Origin: Bacteroidales bacterium
Lineage (GTDB): Bacteria > Bacteroidota > Bacteroidia > Bacteroidales > UBA7960
Direction of reading: 5' to 3'
Assembly: GCA_003553005.1 (NCBI GenBank)
Contig: PUPG01000123.1
Coordinates: 1 to 14,018 of the forward strand
DNA length: 14,018 nt
A model generated the notes under the pieces. That model was not told the origin of the DNA. It saw nothing but the letters and a program-made list of their open reading frames with translations, and did no database searches. Positions within the stretch are counted from its first letter, which is position 1; every line of letters starts with the position of its first letter. The position numbers and the translations under genes were made by a program. Of the stretch, positions 1 to 6,361 are shown one piece after another.

Positions 1-293
1 CAGGGCTTTTCGCGGTTTTCCGGAGGGCTGTAATCGCCCGGCAGGTCATCCTGCTCCTGGAAGGCCAGGTCCACCTTGATCCTGCCCTCGAGAGGCGCCA
101 CGATATGCTCACGAAAATCGGTCTCAAAGCGTTTTCTGATCACAAATACCACCTTGTCGAAACCAGCCTGAATCGCATCATAAACAGAATAATCCATGAT
201 GCATTCCCCGGAAGGCCCGAGTCGGTCCAGTTGTTTCATCCCGCCATAGCGGCTCCCCATGCCTGCTGCCAATACAAGAAGTGTTTTTGCCAT
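1..293 (-). CDS. Nucleotidyltransferase (sugar-NTP transferase fold), N-terminal fragment
   Basis: Only the first 97 codons are in the window; the 3' end runs off the left edge. The protein begins MAKTLLVLAAGMGSRYGGMK, which is the glycine-rich nucleotide-binding signature (LAAGxGSRxGxxK) of the NTP_transferase / nucleotide-diphospho-sugar transferase family. The following text, with D46-Y47-S48 and a DKVVFVIRK strand near residues 57-65, is the usual second beta-alpha unit of this Rossmann-like fold. These enzymes join a nucleoside triphosphate to a sugar phosphate, or act on a similar phosphate acceptor, in the cytoplasm. The specific substrate cannot be read from the N-terminus. The start is the ATG at 293, directly ahead of the conserved first strand. 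The gene is separated from the next operon by 331 bp, so it is probably transcribed on its own. Family assignment is firm; the function within the family is open. Confidence 0.85.
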   Translation of the reverse strand, partial: MAKTLLVLAAGMGSRYGGMKQLDRLGPSGECIMDYSVYDAIQAGFDKVVFVIRKRFETDFREHIVAPLEGRIKVDLAFQEQDDLPGDYSPPENREKP

Positions 294-624
294 AGATGAT
301 GTTATTCAGGTGTTTATATTGTTTCAACTTATTGGTTATCTGGCAGTTGTGCTTTCTTACAGGTCTGCTATTGGCTTTTGGCTTTTAGCTTTTAGCTTTT
401 GGTTTTCTTGCCAATAGCCAACAGCTAATAGCCAAAAGCCAAAAGCCAAAAGCCTTCTTAGTCCCAGCGTCCGGTAACCACAATCACTCATGCATATCAG
501 CTAACCTTTTCCCGGGTGGACAGGACTTACAACTTGGGCGTTTAAACTTGCGCGTTGGCATTTGGCATCAAAAGTAAGGATTTCCTGTAAAAAACAGGAC
601 ATCTTGTGCGCCAGGCAGCCTGTA
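294..624. other. Gene-free stretch with heptamer hairpin
   Basis: This 331-bp interval lies between the start of the nucleotidyltransferase gene and the stop of the MhqD-like hydrolase. It contains no convincing coding region or RNA gene. Its main content is the heptamer-based inverted repeat at 367-453, listed separately. A small 6-bp stem (TCCTGT at 583-588, ACAGGA at 594-599) follows the hydrolase stop in the minus direction but has no U-tract after it, so it is not called as a terminator. I saw no clear promoter for the nucleotidyltransferase gene. Confidence 0.7.
367..453. repeat. Inverted repeat made of 7-bp units
   Basis: The left arm (367-401) is five 7-bp units of the form GCTTTTG/GCTTTTA, beginning with GCTATTG. 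The right arm (412-453) is six units of the complementary form CAAAAGC, with variants CAATAGC, CAACAGC and TAATAGC. Pairing 367-401 with 419-453 gives 31 matched pairs of 35, one mismatch in nearly every heptad, and a loop of 17 bases. The same unit is therefore both tandemly repeated and inverted. It could fold as a cruciform or RNA hairpin, or expand and contract by slippage. No gene overlaps it. Confidence 0.85.
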
Positions 625-1245
625 TCAGGACAAAACAAATTCGTTCACCGCTTCCAGTTCAGCAGGAATGACGATATGTCCGATATCGTCGAAGATGTCA
701 AGCTTAACCCTGGCGTGCATGTCCCTGATGATGGCGGCTGATTGCCGCGCACGCTCCACGGGAATGTGCGGATCCGGGTCGCTGGTGGCAATGTAAACGG
801 GCGTGTCCGCAAAATTACCCTTGTAATTGGCCGTATTGATGGCTTCCCCGATCAACCCACCGGTAAATGCGATGATGCCACCCCACCGGCGTGCATTCCG
901 GGCGGCAAACTCCAGGCTGAGGCATGCGCCCTGGGAAAACCCGGCAATGTAGATCTGTTCACTGCTAAAGCCCTCCGCCTCCAGGTCTTTCACGATGTCT
1001 CCCAAAAGATCCAGCGCGCCTGACAACCAAGGTTCGTTTTTTTCCGCCGGCACCAGGAAGGAATAGGGATACCAGGTATTGCGGGTTGCCTGTGGGGCAA
1101 GCACGGCAAAACTTTCCAGATCCAGGTGATCCGCCAGGGGCAGCATACTCTCTGCAGTAGCGCCGCGGCCATGAATTAAAATCAGCACCTTTTCAGCACT
1201 TTGCAGGGCTTTGCCTGCATGGATAATCTCTTTTTGATGCGCCAT
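625..1245 (-). CDS. mhqD: Alpha/beta-hydrolase (phospholipase/carboxylesterase family, MhqD-like)
   Basis: A 206-residue cytoplasmic serine hydrolase of the phospholipase/carboxylesterase family, close to the usual size of about 200-220. Visible landmarks are the oxyanion-hole segment HGRGA (residues 25-29), the nucleophile elbow GFSQG (102-106, Ser104), a likely catalytic Asp in the SDPDPHIP segment (155-162) and His180 in the IGH motif. There is no signal peptide. The gene starts 10 bp after the stop of the upstream dioxygenase-like gene, so the two are almost certainly co-transcribed and translationally close. The same partnership occurs in Bacillus subtilis, where MhqD hydrolase and MhqO dioxygenase genes belong to the MhqR regulon for quinone and catechol stress. 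By analogy this enzyme would hydrolyse a product or conjugate from that detoxification. The substrate is not known from sequence. The mhqD name rests on family and gene context, not on proven orthology. Confidence 0.85.
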   Translation of the reverse strand: MAHQKEIIHAGKALQSAEKVLILIHGRGATAESMLPLADHLDLESFAVLAPQATRNTWYPYSFLVPAEKNEPWLSGALDLLGDIVKDLEAEGFSSEQIYIAGFSQGACLSLEFAARNARRWGGIIAFTGGLIGEAINTANYKGNFADTPVYIATSDPDPHIPVERARQSAAIIRDMHARVKLDIFDDIGHIVIPAELEAVNEFVLS

Positions 1246-1255
1246 GGGATGTCAA

Positions 1256-2221
1256 TCAATGATACGATGCATAGTCAATTTGAATTTCCGGCAGGATGGA
1301 TTCGATGTGCTTGCGCTGCCCTTCATATTGGGGAGGAAGCATCAGGGATTCACCCAGGACGTCCAGATCCTCGTCCACCATAAACCCGGGGCCATCGGTG
1401 GCAATCTCAAACAGCACGCCTCCGGGCTCACGAAAATACACAGAATGGAAATACTGGCGATCGATCACCTGTGTCGGATGTAATCCGTACCGTTGAATGG
1501 CCTCCCGGACAAGCTTTTGCGAATCGTCGTCTGGTGTACGGTAGGCGATGTGATGTACCGTACCATATCCACCCTGGCCGAAGGCTTTTGCCTGCTGATC
1601 CACCACGTCGGTGTAGTGACCGGGCGCATCAACCGGTGCAAAGCGATACCGGTTGCCATCTTGGGCGATCAGCTGATGATTCATCTTTTCAGTAAGCAAG
1701 GCAACGGTTTTGTCAGCAGCTGCTGCCCAGATCTCGGCAGCATAAAAGCCCCGTATGGCATATTCAGCTGGAACGGGCCCACCGCCCCACGCTTTTCGCT
1801 CATCCCGGTCATTAAAGACTAGCTCCAGACCCAAGCCTTCCTTGTCTTCCAGGTACATGTACACTTCCTGCCCAAATCGTTCACGCACGGGAGTGTAATG
1901 CACGCCAAAACGCTTGAAGCGCTCCTCCCAGTATGCAAGCGACTCCAAAGGCACAGAAAAAGCAGTTGTGCTCACCTGTCCATTCCCCCGAATGCCCTTG
2001 CGAAGGCCTTCATAAGGGAAAAAAGTCAGCACGCTGCCGGGCGTACCCTGTTCGTCCGCATAATAGAGATGATACACCCCAGGATCATCAAAATTGACTG
2101 TCTTTTTGATCATCCGCAATCCCAGCACACCGGTGTAAAAGGCGACATTTTCCTTGGTATCGCCTGCAATGGCCGTGATATGATGGATCCCTGTGATTGG
2201 TTTATGTGCTTTATCTGTCAT
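1256..2221 (-). CDS. mhqO: Ring-cleaving dioxygenase / glyoxalase (VOC) family protein, MhqO-like
   Basis: A 321-residue protein with two vicinal-oxygen-chelate halves. The first opens with GIHHITAIAGD (residues 11-21). The second has YGTVHHIAYRTPDDD (219-233) and the terminal metal strand YFREPGGVLFEIATDGPGF (262-280). The likely metal ligands are a His of the first HH pair (13/14), a His of the second pair (223/224) and Glu272, the 2-His-1-carboxylate set of extradiol dioxygenases. Length and motif order match the MhqO/YdfO family (about 310-320 residues), which is linked to resistance to hydroquinones and catechols in Firmicutes. It acts in the cytoplasm; no signal peptide is visible. It is the first gene of a two-gene operon with the MhqD-like hydrolase. 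The start ATG at 2221 follows an AT-rich leader carrying a dyad. The reaction on a real substrate is inferred; another VOC reaction is possible. Confidence 0.88.
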   Translation of the reverse strand: MTDKAHKPITGIHHITAIAGDTKENVAFYTGVLGLRMIKKTVNFDDPGVYHLYYADEQGTPGSVLTFFPYEGLRKGIRGNGQVSTTAFSVPLESLAYWEERFKRFGVHYTPVRERFGQEVYMYLEDKEGLGLELVFNDRDERKAWGGGPVPAEYAIRGFYAAEIWAAAADKTVALLTEKMNHQLIAQDGNRYRFAPVDAPGHYTDVVDQQAKAFGQGGYGTVHHIAYRTPDDDSQKLVREAIQRYGLHPTQVIDRQYFHSVYFREPGGVLFEIATDGPGFMVDEDLDVLGESLMLPPQYEGQRKHIESILPEIQIDYASYH

Positions 2222-2234
2222 GGCAATTCATTTT

Positions 2235-2266
2235 TTATTCATTTATCTATATAACAATATGAATAA
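2235..2266. promoter_or_regulatory. Dyad upstream of mhqO-like gene (candidate operator)
   Basis: TTATTCAT at 2235-2242 is perfectly complementary to ATGAATAA at 2259-2266, with 16 bases between the arms. It lies 14-45 bp upstream of the mhqO-like start codon and downstream of the preceding terminator, where the promoter must be. In other bacteria this gene pair is controlled by the MarR-type repressor MhqR, which binds an inverted repeat. A repressor site is therefore plausible, but the region is very AT-rich and chance symmetry cannot be excluded. No regulator gene is in the window. Confidence 0.3.
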
Positions 2267-2279
2267 GTAAAAGTTTGCC

Positions 2280-2319
2280 AAAAAAATGTCTTCCACCCCA
2301 TAGCAGGATGGAAGACATT
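2280..2319 (-). terminator. Intrinsic terminator of the SusCD-hydrolase-lipoprotein operon
   Basis: On the minus strand, 18 bp after the lipoprotein stop codon, an 11-bp perfect stem (AATGTCTTCCA at 2285-2295 with TGGAAGACATT at 2309-2319 in plus notation) closes a 13-base loop and is followed by seven T residues (plus-strand A-run 2280-2286, partly inside the stem). This is a textbook Rho-independent terminator in the minus orientation. It ends the uptake operon and insulates the downstream mhqO-mhqD pair. On the plus strand there is no T-tract, so it acts one way. Confidence 0.9.
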
Positions 2320-2336
2320 CAAGCGTATGGCGGGAG

Positions 2337-3533
2337 TTACTTCCGCTTGCCGGGGGTCGGGAATGGCGCTTGCCAGGATTTCTCTGTTTCAAAGTTTTGG
2401 TGGTAGACCTTCCTGCCATCACCGCTGGTCACCATGATGTCGTCGATAAACATGGCGACGGAGTCATCGGAAACGCAACCAATCTGGATCCGCACCTCCC
2501 TGCCGGCATATTCTGACAGGTCATAGCTATACACGTTCCATTCGAGTGGTGGGTTCACCGGGTTATTTTCAGGACTCAGCCAGATGGTTTCATCCCCATC
2601 CAGCAACTGAATCACAAAGAGGTCGGGGCCATAGCTATCTGAATAGGACTTGATGGCTAAAGACAATGCATAATCTTCGCCAAGTGTGATTTCCGGACTG
2701 ATCATCCAGTCATCGTTGGGGGGATTCTGTGCCGCAAAGCAGGCCGCATATTTTTGACCGTTGTAAGGCACAAAACGATCATCATCATGTACCGGGGGAT
2801 CTGTTTCGTAGGGATTAAAAATGATGAACGACCCCACATAGCCACTATTCGGAAAACTAGTCGCTGCCAGCCCCCAGGTGGTGGATCCGTCATTGTCGAT
2901 TTGTTCCCAATCGCCAAACTCAAGGGCAAAATCATCATACGCTTCAAAGCCTTCAAAAAACACGACATCTTCGCCGGCGACCTGGATGGTTTTGGACATG
3001 CTGTCTTGCCCGGCATCGTTAGAGGCAGTCAACACCACCTCCATTTCACCAGCCACGTCAAATGCATGTACCGGGTGTTCTTCTTCACTGGTATTGCCGT
3101 CACCAAAATCCCAGTGGTATTCCAGGGCGTTCTCCGAACAGTTTTCAAACAGCACTTCTTCTCCAACGCTTACGCTGGTAGATTCCACGGTAAAACAGGC
3201 TACGGGACTGGGATCTTCGGCGACGACCAGTTCCTGGGTCACTTTATCGCTCATATCGTCCCGGAAGACTTCCAGGCTCACCTCATAGGTGCCTGGCTCA
3301 GCAAAACGATGTGACTCGTGGTATTCGACAGATGTGCTTCCATCGCCGAAATCCCAGTAATACGCGGTGGCATTTTCCGAGCAATTTACAAACTCAACCG
3401 GCTGGTTTTCCAGTATTTCGGTGGTTTCGATTTCAAAACAGGCCCTGGGCTCATCCTTGTCGTCTTTCTCACAGCCCTGCAACACCATTCCAGCCAACAA
3501 TAAAACACTCAACAGGTAATATATTGGTTTCAT
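2337..3533 (-). CDS. Lipoprotein with two PKD domains and a choice-of-anchor-J domain
   Basis: A 398-residue exported lipoprotein. The N-terminus MKPIYYLLSVLLLAGMVLQG is a signal peptide ending in the lipobox LQGC, with Cys21 the lipidated residue; the following EKDDKDE is an acidic segment of the kind found in surface-exposed Bacteroidota lipoproteins. Two PKD domains follow, about 30-106 and 110-188, each with the hallmark WDFGDG (60-65 and 141-146) and each starting with A-C-F, with Cys51 and Cys132 in a matching N-C-S-E-N turn. Residues 192-372 form a choice-of-anchor-J / jelly-roll-like domain with FEGFE at its start, NDDWMISPEI (273-282) in the middle and the closing strand MFIDDIMV (361-368). 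No catalytic motif was seen, so a binding or adhesion role at the cell surface is likely. It follows the Ntn-hydrolase gene by 23 bp and is the last gene before a strong terminator. The end (376-398) resembles the first residues of another such domain that stops abruptly. Confidence 0.85.
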   Translation of the reverse strand: MKPIYYLLSVLLLAGMVLQGCEKDDKDEPRACFEIETTEILENQPVEFVNCSENATAYYWDFGDGSTSVEYHESHRFAEPGTYEVSLEVFRDDMSDKVTQELVVAEDPSPVACFTVESTSVSVGEEVLFENCSENALEYHWDFGDGNTSEEEHPVHAFDVAGEMEVVLTASNDAGQDSMSKTIQVAGEDVVFFEGFEAYDDFALEFGDWEQIDNDGSTTWGLAATSFPNSGYVGSFIIFNPYETDPPVHDDDRFVPYNGQKYAACFAAQNPPNDDWMISPEITLGEDYALSLAIKSYSDSYGPDLFVIQLLDGDETIWLSPENNPVNPPLEWNVYSYDLSEYAGREVRIQIGCVSDDSVAMFIDDIMVTSGDGRKVYHQNFETEKSWQAPFPTPGKRK

Positions 3534-3556
3534 AACTCAAGTCATTTATGGGTTAA

Positions 3557-4795
3557 TTACTTATTTACGGATATGCCGAATTTTTCCTCATAGGCCCGGC
3601 TGATGAATTCATCCATCCACTGATAGTGGTCATTCACCGCTCCCTGCTCCGGCGCATTGGGATACCATTGCTCCATGAGCTGGCGTGTGACCTCATACAC
3701 CTCCCGGTTTACCTCCAGCAGCTGCTGCGTCACCCCGGTATCATCCGCATTGTTTACCTGTACCGCGTCAATGTAATACTGCGTGGAGCCACGTGTGGAA
3801 GGTACCATGCGGGAATACTTCAACTCCAGTGCCCAGTCACAAATAGGAGCATGGTCAGTGCCTGGCGCGGTAATGATGGAGGGCAGGCTTTCATCAGGCG
3901 TAATCCAAACCGGAACGGCCACACTGGACAAAGGGAAGCCCACCATGGCCCACATCGTAGTCAGGCCCGGATCCTCATCCGATCTAACGCCCTGGATGAA
4001 AACAGACGAACTGGAGCTGTAGCGGTTAATGCAATCCTGGAAATACATGAACTTGGACTCCGTTTCCCTGAGGTGCAAGGCATTTCGTGCATCCTGGCCA
4101 CTATAGGAGTTATGCACCGAAAGCGCCATGTTTTCAATCAAGTAGGGCATGGACAGGTTATTCGTTCCTGAAGCACGATAAAAAAGCTGCTCGGCGGTTT
4201 GGAAGCGTATGTAGCCGGCACCTTCGTTGGGCTTTCCGGTAAACGAATAATTGCTGCGCACGATGTAACCGTGGGGTGCCACTGCTTTGTCATCCACGTC
4301 AATCCGGGTATATGCATAATTATCCGTTTCGAAGTATGCAGCATTTCCCTGGGCATCCATCACGGCAAAATTGGTTTCCACGCCCCAGGGTTGTGGCCTG
4401 TTTAGCAAGAATTGTTCAAAATCCTCAACAGTAGCGCATTCTGTAAGGGCATCCCTCATGATATAACCCGTTTGATGAGGGATGGTGATGGAATCTTCTT
4501 CCCACGCTTCCCATAAGTTATAGGATGCAGAGTTCATTATGGCAAATCCGGCCTCATTGTGGCCAATCCACACGCGCTCCGGACCGTCATCATTCGAGTT
4601 GATCAGTCCGGCAGCCCGATAGCTGCCTTCGTCATAGATCACAACTTTGTTGTCGAGGGTTCCGGTGTCGCGATGCTTCCAGATGATCGGTCTTCCATCC
4701 GGGGTGTGCTCGCCACTGATGATGGCAATGGTGCATGCCTGTGCAGGAACATAAAACAGGGCAATCAACAGAAATACTAAGTGGTATTTTTTCAT
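3557..4795 (-). CDS. Secreted N-terminal-Cys Ntn-hydrolase (C45/choloylglycine-hydrolase-like acylase)
   Basis: A 412-residue protein starting MKKYHLVFLLIALFYVPAQA, a signal peptide whose predicted cleavage site leaves Cys21 as the first residue (AQA|CTIAIISG). A Cys at the new N-terminus followed by T, then DGRPIIWKHRD (33-43), fits the linear-amide C-N hydrolases (penicillin V acylase, acyl-CoA:isopenicillin N acyltransferase, dipeptidase C69). Other family-like segments are MNSASYN (87-93), GVETNFAVMDAQGNAAYFE (138-156) and RSNYS (180-184). These enzymes use the N-terminal Cys to cut or transfer amide-linked acyl groups. The start at 4795 was chosen because it begins the signal peptide. 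The reading frame continues upstream to an ATG at 4855, but that would place 20 polar residues ahead of the signal. A lipoprotein reading is less likely because AQAC is a poor lipobox. The gene lies between susD and a surface lipoprotein gene, and it is the only enzyme of the operon. The exact substrate is unknown. Confidence 0.8.
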   Translation of the reverse strand: MKKYHLVFLLIALFYVPAQACTIAIISGEHTPDGRPIIWKHRDTGTLDNKVVIYDEGSYRAAGLINSNDDGPERVWIGHNEAGFAIMNSASYNLWEAWEEDSITIPHQTGYIMRDALTECATVEDFEQFLLNRPQPWGVETNFAVMDAQGNAAYFETDNYAYTRIDVDDKAVAPHGYIVRSNYSFTGKPNEGAGYIRFQTAEQLFYRASGTNNLSMPYLIENMALSVHNSYSGQDARNALHLRETESKFMYFQDCINRYSSSSSVFIQGVRSDEDPGLTTMWAMVGFPLSSVAVPVWITPDESLPSIITAPGTDHAPICDWALELKYSRMVPSTRGSTQYYIDAVQVNNADDTGVTQQLLEVNREVYEVTRQLMEQWYPNAPEQGAVNDHYQWMDEFISRAYEEKFGISVNK

Positions 4796-4823
4796 GAGAT
4801 GTTGTTTTGATTTGGATTGATCG

Positions 4824-4851
4824 CCCAGACCGGCAGGATAGCCAGTCCGGG
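4824..4851 (-). promoter_or_regulatory. Intercistronic RNA hairpin between susD and hydrolase gene
   Basis: In the minus-strand RNA CCCGGACUGGC and GCCGGUCUGGG pair over 11 bp around a 6-base loop (UAUCCU). Nine pairs are Watson-Crick and two are G-U. In the plus-strand RNA those two would be A-C mismatches, so the hairpin is stable only in the sense transcript. It sits 28 nt upstream of the chosen hydrolase start and 21 bp after the susD stop, with no U-tract, so it is more likely an mRNA stability, processing or translation-control element than a full terminator. Confidence 0.6.
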
Positions 4852-4871
4852 TCATGTCGTCAATTGGTTTG

Positions 4872-6296
4872 TTATTGATAAAACGGGTTTTGCTGAAGCA
4901 ATGGGTTGGTTTCCAACTCGCTGATCGGGATGGGAAGGATCAGGTTTCCCGCATGGAAGGGATAAGGTCCGATGTCTTCCTGCCACCTTTTGAGATCATG
5001 CAGGCGATGGCCTTCCCAGCAAAGCTCCTTATAGCGCTCCATACGGATGTCTTCCATGCTGACCTCATCCAGCTCTGGGGCATTTGCCCGGGTGCGAATC
5101 ACATTGACATCTTCAAGGGGGGCAACGTCTCCCACGGCAGGTTGGCCGGCTGCAATCAGTTGAGCATTCGCCTCTGCCCTGTTAAGGTACATTTCGGCAA
5201 GTCTTGCCAGGGGAATGACCGTATAGTAATTCGCCCATTTGGCGGAATTGATTCCGCCGCTCCGGATGGCCCCCACTCCAATGTAATACATGCTATGGAT
5301 GTTTTCTGCTGTATAGCTGGGATGCGTGTCTTCCTGCAGAAAACCCCGGCGGTCTTCCTCATCAAAGATGGCAAGAAAATCGCCTGTAAACTCATAATCG
5401 CCGCGCCCAAGGCCATTCAGGCTGCCATATCGCTCCATGAGCCATATCGTATTGCTGGTCAAGCTATTTTGTAATGTAAAGATGTCTTCCTGGGTGATTT
5501 CCGTATTGTTGAAGGCACCCATAGGGGTCCCGTGAAGCTCAAAATTGCCAGAAGCAATCACACGGTCTGCTTCCCCGGCTGCAGCCTGATAGTCTGACAT
5601 TTGCAGATGCACCCTGGAAAGCACGGCACTGGCAGCATAACTATTGGCAAACACACCATTGGTACCAGGCAGCAGGTCACGTGCCATGGTCAGGTCTTCC
5701 AGCACCTGGGCATAACAAGCTTCCACGGTGCTGCGAGCTACCGGTACAGCATCTTCAGCTCCCAGGGTGGGCTCCAGGACCAATGGCACGCCTGGTTGGT
5801 CATTTTCCTGACCAGCCACATAGGGCAAACCCCAGAGGCGCGTGAGCTCAAAATAGGTCATGCCCCTTAAAAACAAGGCCTCTCCCCGGATCCGGTCCTG
5901 ATCGCCTTCATCCAGGAGGTCGATCACCTCAAGCACGCTATTCACAGTATTGATCAGTGCATATGCCCTTATCCAGGAAGACTCCACATACGAGTTGTTT
6001 GCATTGATATTCTTTTCAATCATTTCCTGGGGTTGGCGGTGTGAGCCCACATGCTCCATGTGGCCCTCGTTGGCAAGCAGTTCTGCATATTCGTTAAACT
6101 GGCTGCCAAAGAGCCAGCGTGAGCGGGCTTCAAGGTAGGCGCCCACCATGGTGGACTTAATGTTTTCAGGTGTAGATAAGGCCTCGTCTGCATCCATGCT
6201 CTGCTGAGGTTGTACGTCCAGAAAGTCATCGCAGGACACCCAGGTCAAAGCCAAAAACAAGACCATGCCTGCGTAAAAGATATATTTGGTTTTCAT
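4872..6296 (-). CDS. SusD/RagB-family outer-membrane substrate-binding lipoprotein
   Basis: A 474-residue SusD-family protein, somewhat short for a family commonly of 500-600 residues. The signal peptide ends in WVSC, giving lipidated Cys22, followed by DDFLDVQPQQ, the classic start of mature SusD proteins. TPR-like helices are visible at GEALFLRGMTYFELTRLWG (138-156), SYAASAVLSRVHL (219-231) and IPLARLAEMYLNRAEANA (361-378). The C-terminal part has ERYKELCWEGHRLHDLKRW (420-438), then LPIPISELETNP (454-465) and a final NPFYQ, all typical. The protein would form the surface lid over the SusC barrel and capture ligand. It follows susC by 65 bp and precedes the hydrolase by 76 bp, both gaps holding hairpins. 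Family identity is certain. The ligand is not readable, and the absence of glycoside hydrolases argues against automatically assuming a polysaccharide. Confidence 0.95.
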   Translation of the reverse strand: MKTKYIFYAGMVLFLALTWVSCDDFLDVQPQQSMDADEALSTPENIKSTMVGAYLEARSRWLFGSQFNEYAELLANEGHMEHVGSHRQPQEMIEKNINANNSYVESSWIRAYALINTVNSVLEVIDLLDEGDQDRIRGEALFLRGMTYFELTRLWGLPYVAGQENDQPGVPLVLEPTLGAEDAVPVARSTVEACYAQVLEDLTMARDLLPGTNGVFANSYAASAVLSRVHLQMSDYQAAAGEADRVIASGNFELHGTPMGAFNNTEITQEDIFTLQNSLTSNTIWLMERYGSLNGLGRGDYEFTGDFLAIFDEEDRRGFLQEDTHPSYTAENIHSMYYIGVGAIRSGGINSAKWANYYTVIPLARLAEMYLNRAEANAQLIAAGQPAVGDVAPLEDVNVIRTRANAPELDEVSMEDIRMERYKELCWEGHRLHDLKRWQEDIGPYPFHAGNLILPIPISELETNPLLQQNPFYQ

Positions 6297-6317
6297 AAGT
6301 CTGCTTTTTTATCGTTG

Positions 6318-6349
6318 AAAGGCCGCTACACAAGCGCTCCACGGCCTCT
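6318..6349 (-). promoter_or_regulatory. Intercistronic RNA hairpin between susC and susD
   Basis: In the minus-strand RNA AGAGGCCGU pairs with GCGGCCUUU over 9 bp, two of them G-U, around a 14-base loop. As with the susD/hydrolase hairpin, the wobble pairs exist only in the sense RNA. It lies 12 bp after the susC stop and 21 bp before the susD start. There is no U-tract beyond the short UUU, so it would stabilise or process the mRNA, or tune susD translation, rather than end transcription. Confidence 0.45.
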
Positions 6350-6361
6350 GAATTGATTTGA

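Noticed and set aside
367..453. CRISPR array
   Set aside because: Units are 7 bp with no spacers and switch orientation; no cas genes are present.
583..599. Small stem-loop after the MhqD-like gene as a terminator
   Set aside because: Only a 6-bp stem with no T-tract following in the minus direction; the A/T-run is in the loop.
2754..3314. A 186-codon open frame on the plus strand opposite the PKD lipoprotein
   Set aside because: It is opposite the repeated PKD domains, whose coding pattern keeps the reverse frame open. No domain or plausible start signal was seen.
4854..5474. A 206-codon open frame on the plus strand across susD
   Set aside because: It lies antisense to conserved SusD sequence, starts in the gap hairpin and has no protein family features.
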